In this document: piece by piece, positions 42,201 to 45,507 of the stretch
Numbering within the stretch: position 1 is the first letter of the stretch
How the letters are laid out: each line of letters begins with the position of its first letter
Origin: an uncultured bacterium
GTDB taxonomy: Bacteria; Verrucomicrobiota; Verrucomicrobiia; Verrucomicrobiales; V1-33
Direction of reading: 5' to 3'
Length of the DNA: 45,507 nt
Assembly (NCBI GenBank): GCA_903936775.1
Contig: CAIZWU010000097.1
Location: 1-45,507, forward strand
Notes under the pieces: model-generated
The model's input: only the letters and a program-made list of their open reading frames with translations
What the model was told of the DNA's origin: nothing
Database searches by the model: none
Translations under genes and position numbers: made by a program

Positions 42201-44540
42201 GCCATTGAGGCGCAGGGAACGGGTCTCCACCACGCTGAAATTGCCACTGAAAGTCACCGCTCCGGTGGCACTTTGCAGAAAGCCGCCGGTGCCGGCAGTG
42301 AGATTGGTGGCGAGAGAATAGGTGACGGGAATCTGGCTCAGCACACTGGCACGGCGGTCATTGATGTAGGTCTTCACCGCCGTCACCGAGGCCGCACTGG
42401 CCCAGCCGCCGATCAATTCATTGATCAGGGGATCCAGCCGGGGACGGGTGAAGACGTTATTGACCAGATGGAGCATTTTTTGATAATAGACCGGGACCAG
42501 GTCGGGATGCGTGAAGAGCCGCTGCAGGCCCAGCAGACTGGCGCCGCCGGTATGGAAGCTGAAGATGGACCGGCCGGCCGGAGTGCTCAGGCCGTCCGTC
42601 GTGTTCAGGTCAAAACAGGTGTCGAAATCATGCGGGATCAGGATGAAGCGGGGGTCCGTCACGCCACGGTAGATCGCGAAGTCGTCGGCCCGTCCGGTGG
42701 GCAGGCCACCTTCCTGATTCCCCACCAAGGCATCGAGGGCCAGATAGGTGAACCATTGCTCGACATTGATCACTTCGCGCACCCGCTGTGGATAGTCAGC
42801 ATCTGTGATGGCGGGCTGGGCCGCCGTCCCGCCCGTGGCTGGGGCACTGATCGTCCGGCAAAGGTTGATCAGGTCCGTCCAATCGTTCACATCTTCATTG
42901 GTCCGCTTTAAATAGGTGTCCGCGTAAGCTAAAGGGTTGGTCCCCTCATATCGGAATTCCCCACTGCCGAGGTCGCCGGTAATGACGCCGGCGGTGTTGG
43001 GCGCGTGGTCATCCACCCGATACATATTGCCCGCGGCATCCTCCGGAATATGGCGGTCTACCCAATCGCCATTGAGGGTCTCGATCCGGGCATAACTGCC
43101 GAACATGCGCGATCCTGTCTCGGCGATGCTGACGCCGTTCATGATCAGCCGGACCGGGCGGGCGGACTGCTCTGCGATGCCGCCCAGCGCAAAAACATTG
43201 GCCGCCAGTATCTGGGAGTGGGGGTAGCGGCAGTTCAGTTGAATGGCCGGCCGGTCCTTCCACAGGTCATCGGTCCGCATGGAGACATGGAAATTGTTGG
43301 GTGGTCCGAGACGGCTGCCGAAGCCCCGGTTTCTGACGGAAGTGAGGTATTTCAATTCAATGCCTCCGCCGTCCTCCGAGATGAACGTCGCATTCATCGC
43401 GGCATCGCTTTCCTGATCACCGCTGGTGGTCTGGATCGCGCGCAGTTCCTCGCGCTCGAGGGCCGTCATGATCACGCGGTAGACCGGGCGGCTGCCCCCA
43501 GTCCAGGCAACGCCGTCGTTATAGGTGTTATCGACCTGGAGCAGGGCATTGGCCGACTGGGCAAATACCTCCGGCACCACGCCCGTCGCGCTGGTGCGGG
43601 CGGCCGCCGGCCAGGTCGCCGTCTCCCCGAGATCGCCGGTGGCCCTGACGTAATATTCCAAAATAGTGTTATTCACCTGGGCGGGAATCACCGCTGAATA
43701 GGTCCCCCCGATCGTCTGGCCGGGGACTGCATTCTCCGGCCATGCCAAGGTCATGGGCACCGGGGTGAAGGTGGCTTGTCCGTCACGCCGCCAGAAGAGG
43801 GTCTGGGTGGGAGGCACGGTGCCATCCATGGCATCGACCACCTTCGCGAAAACGGTGACTGGCTGGGTGGAGCGGGGGATCACCGGCTCATGCCGCACTT
43901 TGGTGATTCCCACAAACGGGGTGCTGAAGCCACCCCCCAAACCGCCCGGACTGCCGCCCGCCGCAGCGCTGGGGCGCCAGTTTTGTCCCATCGTGCCCTG
44001 CGCGTCAGGGCGCTTGCGCTCCAAAGTCCTTCCGCCGCCATCGGCCAGGCTCTCCCAGGTCCAGCCCTGGTAGCCATAGGCGTCCACCGGTGGCCGCACC
44101 CGCAGCGCCCAGTCGCCTTCATCGGCATAAGCCACTTCATCTATTTTTTGCCCGAGAGTATCTTCCAACTGCACGGTCTCTCCCTTGCTGGATAGATTCC
44201 CCGTCCACCCGCCTACTACCGTGCCCGTGAAGGCCGGGTTCGCCGTTTGGAAAGCGGCGATGTCCGCCGCCACCACCAGCATCGCACCTTCTGGCAACAC
44301 CGTGCCCGCCGTGAAGGTGTAGCTGATGCCTTTGGTGAATTTCCAGCCACTCAGATCTGCCACACCCGAGCCGGGGATATTATAAAGCTCCAGCCATTCC
44401 CTGGACTCATTTTCCGGCACCGAGGCCGGATGGAACATCAGTTCAGTAATCACTGGGGCCGCCTGGGCAGCAGCAGAAATAACAAGGACGACTGCGGCAA
44501 TGAGCCGGTGCGTCCTGCGGGGGAGGCAGGAATGGACCAT
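36270..44540 (-). CDS. Giant exported lamin-tail/CotH/beta-helix protein
   Basis: About 2,756 residues from ATG 44540 (MVHSCLPRRTHRLIAAVVL), with signal peptide ending AAAQA; an ATG at 44585 adds 15 residues. In the longer numbering: lamin-tail domain 44-200 (ITELMFHPAS); Ig-like region 225-345; CotH domain 367-720 with the metal-type HDFDTCFD near 652; beta-sandwich with VDDGAVFYLNGTEVYRD near 1047-1065; two right-handed beta-helix regions (about 1165-1590 and 1600-2060, repeats such as NGSLLSEGTATQPVTL and LGRLLAEGTAQQRILF); lamin-tail-like domains near 2188, 2320 and 2463; DEDGDG loop 2640; end module to 2771. It is probably a surface protein binding or modifying polysaccharide. No active-site proof is visible for the helices. 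Confidence 0.9.
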   Translation of the reverse strand: MVHSCLPRRTHRLIAAVVLVISAAAQAAPVITELMFHPASVPENESREWLELYNIPGSGVADLSGWKFTKGISYTFTAGTVLPEGAMLVVAADIAAFQTANPAFTGTVVGGWTGNLSSKGETVQLEDTLGQKIDEVAYADEGDWALRVRPPVDAYGYQGWTWESLADGGGRTLERKRPDAQGTMGQNWRPSAAAGGSPGGLGGGFSTPFVGITKVRHEPVIPRSTQPVTVFAKVVDAMDGTVPPTQTLFWRRDGQATFTPVPMTLAWPENAVPGQTIGGTYSAVIPAQVNNTILEYYVRATGDLGETATWPAAARTSATGVVPEVFAQSANALLQVDNTYNDGVAWTGGSRPVYRVIMTALEREELRAIQTTSGDQESDAAMNATFISEDGGGIELKYLTSVRNRGFGSRLGPPNNFHVSMRTDDLWKDRPAIQLNCRYPHSQILAANVFALGGIAEQSARPVRLIMNGVSIAETGSRMFGSYARIETLNGDWVDRHIPEDAAGNMYRVDDHAPNTAGVITGDLGSGEFRYEGTNPLAYADTYLKRTNEDVNDWTDLINLCRTISAPATGGTAAQPAITDADYPQRVREVINVEQWFTYLALDALVGNQEGGLPTGRADDFAIYRGVTDPRFILIPHDFDTCFDLNTTDGLSTPAGRSIFSFHTGGASLLGLQRLFTHPDLVPVYYQKMLHLVNNVFTRPRLDPLINELIGGWASAASVTAVKTYINDRRASVLSQIPVTYSLATNLTAGTGGFLQSATGAVTFSGNFSVVETRSLRLNGQAATLNYRTLGTAVAGTWSYAASAGSGFLGKGLNRVTAEFFDGPNGTGNVVNRILTDIYVPEGGSFTGVQGTLSAVTVPDTVTLQAPATYAPGVPVLVRVDAKLPGGALERGVWNRTASLTASNGLTLNPSKITLYNGMGSALVSVGSTVGGAVRSLVLEGGTSAAPVTGAPTWRILDNGTEPAASWRTDLAFDDSLWRQGLLQAGAGDGDERTVVNNVSSATASRKAFYFRRAFTVTDTTPITTLRLRAVVDDGAVFYLNGTEVYRDNVPAGALALNTAASSNRSGTAESNIRTFDISAFASLIQPGPNLLAIQLQNASASADLSFDCALEALSPVGDPGNFTLSAAVDGRTVSTSLTSLGATVPQAVSGTLPSGESVWSGLVKVTGDLTVPANGTLRLTAGTVVLLDGNATPGSSNGTDLIINGSLLSEGTATQPVTLTCSDNSNRWGELLFNNSAAPSLLQHTQITRGGRSPGRGHTGKGPLIRLVGSQLTLEDCALGDSPAKACYTTGISSLTLRRSLIARTITGPELEDGCSLLIEDSNIQEILPNFRESDAPTPDDEDCLYVHNPSGRPIVVRRSVLARCGDDIFDGLAGPLTVEDSILREGWDKGMSLLNNDLTITRTLIVDCDKAIVPKSSTVTTRTVTADHVTIISEDHNTTLAPWGYSVPPSSPDADTASTGFYTQDKSGQSAAGATLAINANNCIVYAKEPVKVDPLYPPANTVVTYSNLVDADDAGATAWPGTGNNTLPFLLENQAARSLAPLYASPCRDSGDPASPNDADGSRTDMGALPALPENLQSGEVRWTRSGSPYRVTDHLTVPAGLTLRIDPGVQVQVEANRRLTVLGRLLAEGTAQQRILFTGIPGAVAAGDADPVKNGTQTGPPKWGGIRVTDSMAQENIVSYADFVDAQGTTPSGPENYGSIGFIRSWGLVQYCTWAGTHLRMCYGRNSKMTVRHNVFPDMFLFDPVTGRIENPTDFVAAADNNQEPLKVEYPTTDTEVAGKPGFTNGQPSGGWLRVYYNQFNGNRGHNDVFDADSGRWNVAGQFLLDCRYNHFRGISGDEHIDLGGDAYIASNIFERAAKDQWTSDTGYSNAISSGDRGTGTTIMVARNFFYNLDHAINLKANTGTLFEHNTVADFHPDFTYSGTSFGNPFTQAVKCAAINVFIPEDGSNPTRGDGGYLGYNIFSNIPRLISGADARISNGTVVNDVTTRIESGGNLLHHLTTTDLGANHPGGALNPAYGPNTEGDPRLAENYEPGFGSDALSTAPFGLNYGASIPEWAYIVNVPDSVTVDTAPVFYVGGPGMVAFKWRLDGGAWSAPQTIGTGGVFPRTGTTVRQAPVAPGNLTAGPHLFEVIGQDMAGNWQDADPAVESGPQAAPTAYAWTITSQPDVRLNEVLAAGAAGAPDFIELVNFGGTTSLAGWRVTDSPNKPGYLIPDGTLIANETVLLLPLATTGIGLDADGDEVLLYDGNGVLVDQLTFGPQAAGYSLTRHGTGADWILGNPSPGAGNNAGGIVHLGDPSTIRINEWFADSHILFTDDWVELVNPSPLPVALSGLFLSDSAATGSQRKALPPLSYIGPGSHTVFILDGTSGGNHLDFSLDAEQEALALDFGTDRLDTVLFGPGLRDQSQSRTLVGVPVWTELPTRGFASLPSDPAYQNALNLLHSLRITELMYNPVGGVDYEYVELTNTGTAALELAGMAFVEGIGFTFAAPLTLAPGGQTVLVSKESTFRARYGTGVAVGGTYTGKLDNSGETLALALPPPFDGNILRFRYEPDWQSAAQGLGRSLQIITPGTAPTGYDDRDSWQASRVDYGSPGGFNAPPPFNYPGWTAFYAVPGGQGTDEDGDGLISLMEFAMLSNPLKNSAGDGADRLPTSAMAGDNLTMSVGLPVSGLAGGYGSEGITYVVQDSNDLVNWRDLARKSPLAATWTTLTIPAITVQTAAPANGRVAVSLSTPSEAGITKKYLRLQISLGN

Positions 44541-44752
44541 AGAGGCGGATGGAACTGCCGGCACCTGACCCCGCCCGCAGCCCATACCTTAAGTAAGAGC
44601 GCGGTCGGCACCATTGGGGAGGACGCCCCAACCAGCAGGATGAAAACAATAGGCAAAGCGCCCGGAAAAGGAATTCCAATCTCACGGTTTCGCCCCAGGT
44701 AACGTCATTGTCATCCGCTCTAGGGAAAAGCCTGATGTTTTTTTGCGGCGGA

Positions 44753-44773
44753 CGATCGGTCTTTGGCCGATCG
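44753..44773. other. Hairpin just after the OsmC gene
   Basis: Perfect 7-bp arms CGATCGG (44753-44759) and CCGATCG (44767-44773) with a 7-base loop end 3 bases from the OsmC stop codon. On the minus strand an A-run (AAAAAAA), not a T-run, follows 8 bases later, so it is not a classical intrinsic terminator for that gene. The remaining roughly 200 bases to the giant gene's start hold no other gene that I can support. Confidence 0.35.
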
Positions 44774-44775
44774 CC

Positions 44776-45198
44776 CTACTCCGTCGCCGCACCTGTCCAC
44801 GCAAAGGTCTCCTCAACCACCACTTCGGGATGCAGACTCCGGCGCACCGGACAGCCTTGAGCCGCGGCCTCCAACCGGGTGCGCTGGGGATGGTTTTCGT
44901 CCAAGGGCACCGTGATGGCCACTTCCAAGCGGGCAATCCGGCGGGGTGGATCGGCCGTCATATGTTTCCTCACCCGCGCCGTCATTCCGGTCAGGTCCAC
45001 TTCCAGTCTGGCGGCAAGGATGCCCATGGTCGTCGCCACGCAACTCGCCAAGGCGGTTCCCACCAGATCCGTCGGGGAAAACCGCTCGCCACGTCCCATG
45101 TTGTCCACCGGGGCATCGGTCTCGATTACCGACTGTGACGGACCATGCACCGCCACGCAGCGCAGGCCCCCTTCATAACGAATGTTTGCTTCAACCAT
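44776..45198 (-). CDS. OsmC family peroxiredoxin-like protein
   Basis: 140 residues from the ATG at 45198 (MVEANIRYEGGLR), chosen because GGAGGG sits 3 bases upstream, one of the few clear Shine-Dalgarno sites in the window. A GTG at 45306 would add 36 residues. The two redox cysteines of OsmC/Ohr proteins are Cys53 (ALASCVATTMGI) and Cys116 (AAQGCPVRRSL), and GRGERFSPTDLVGTAL is conserved. Members reduce organic hydroperoxides or related substrates in the cytoplasm. It is the upstream neighbour of the giant gene but separated by about 235 bases and a hairpin. Confidence 0.92.
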   Translation of the reverse strand: MVEANIRYEGGLRCVAVHGPSQSVIETDAPVDNMGRGERFSPTDLVGTALASCVATTMGILAARLEVDLTGMTARVRKHMTADPPRRIARLEVAITVPLDENHPQRTRLEAAAQGCPVRRSLHPEVVVEETFAWTGAATE

Positions 45199-45507
45199 AA
45201 TCCCTCCGTTGTACCTTGCCCAATCCAAAGCCGCAACGATGGAGCGCAGCATCGCGCAGGCCTCCCTCGCGGCCTCGGACGTTTCCTTCTTCAGCGTCTC
45301 CGGCACCGCCCTCTACTCCAGAGCCACCATGTTCGCGTCCGGCGGCGAATTGGTCCCCGCTCCGGCTGATCCGCTCCTGCCAGTCAGCGGGCCTGAAATT
45401 GATGACTTTTGACGTCTGGAGCGAGCCGCAAGCCGCTCCATTCCTCGAGGCCGAAAGCAGGCCAAACTGACGTTTTTGGCGGTTTCGTCACCATTTTTTT
45501 GCGTGAC
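45199..45507. other. Right end of window, no supportable gene
   Basis: The 309 bases to the window end contain no convincing gene. A 57-codon plus-strand frame (45239-45412) overlaps the possible 5' extension of the OsmC gene and has no homology that I recognise. A 7-bp hairpin (TGGAGCG 45417-45423, CGCTCCA 45434-45440) and a 5-bp repeat GTCAC/GTGAC at 45487-45507 around a T-run lie near the edge. They may be regulatory or belong to a gene beyond the window. Confidence 0.3.

Noticed and set aside
45239..45412. Possible 57-codon plus-strand gene next to OsmC
   Set aside because: No ribosome-binding site or recognisable family, and the opposite strand could be a 5' extension of the OsmC gene.

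Overview
The window looks like a chromosomal segment of a high-GC verrucomicrobium, probably in or near Verrucomicrobiales. This is inferred from family content, not from a marker gene. The supporting genes are a DUF1553 + DUF1501 + pre-peptidase-C-domain (PPC) cassette, a 3-keto-disaccharide hydrolase (DUF1080), a giant secreted lamin-tail/CotH/beta-helix protein, a BspA-like leucine-rich-repeat protein and many exported hydrolases. Most start codons lack a Shine-Dalgarno sequence and sit behind pyrimidine-rich leaders. I found no rRNA, tRNA, CRISPR, phage or insertion sequence.

Layout. 1-3.7 kb: plus-strand DUF1553 (cut by the window edge), DUF1501 and PPC genes. 3.8-6.3 kb, minus: exported endonuclease/exonuclease/phosphatase protein, vapBC toxin-antitoxin pair with an operator-like inverted repeat, and an RluA/RluD-type pseudouridine synthase. 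6.5-9.6 kb: membrane-anchored alpha/beta hydrolase (+), DUF1080 protein (-) with terminator, and mnmA (+). 9.7-14.6 kb, plus: SLC13-type transporter with two TrkA-C domains, DedA protein and a large exported ankyrin protein. 14.6-18 kb, minus: exported protein of unknown function, an esterase-fold protein without its nucleophile serine, and a rhamnogalacturonan-acetylesterase-like SGNH hydrolase. 18-21.1 kb, minus: an RfaE2-PurN fusion, a membrane-anchored TPR protein and cysK, divergent from a pterin carbinolamine dehydratase. 21.7-24.7 kb, plus: grpE, dnaJ and a coiled-coil protein.

24.7-32.6 kb, minus: an ABC importer of the iron(III)/thiamine/phosphonate type. Its ATPase and binding protein lie upstream and its double permease at the far end. 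Between them sit two small four-helix membrane proteins and a BspA-like LRR protein. This insertion is the best candidate here for an undescribed system. 32.6-34.4 kb is a gene graveyard: one ORF with an internal stop and one secreted propeller-type gene with frameshifts. 34.4-36.2 kb, minus: galE and an N-acetylmuramoyl-L-alanine amidase whose start lies in a perfect 12-bp inverted repeat. 36.3-44.5 kb, minus: a giant exported protein of about 2,750 residues. 44.8-45.2 kb, minus: an OsmC-family protein.

Two large surface proteins, the LRR protein and the giant protein, end in a similar C-terminal module: a DxDGDG calcium-type loop followed by a short beta domain. It could be a shared sorting or anchoring domain.
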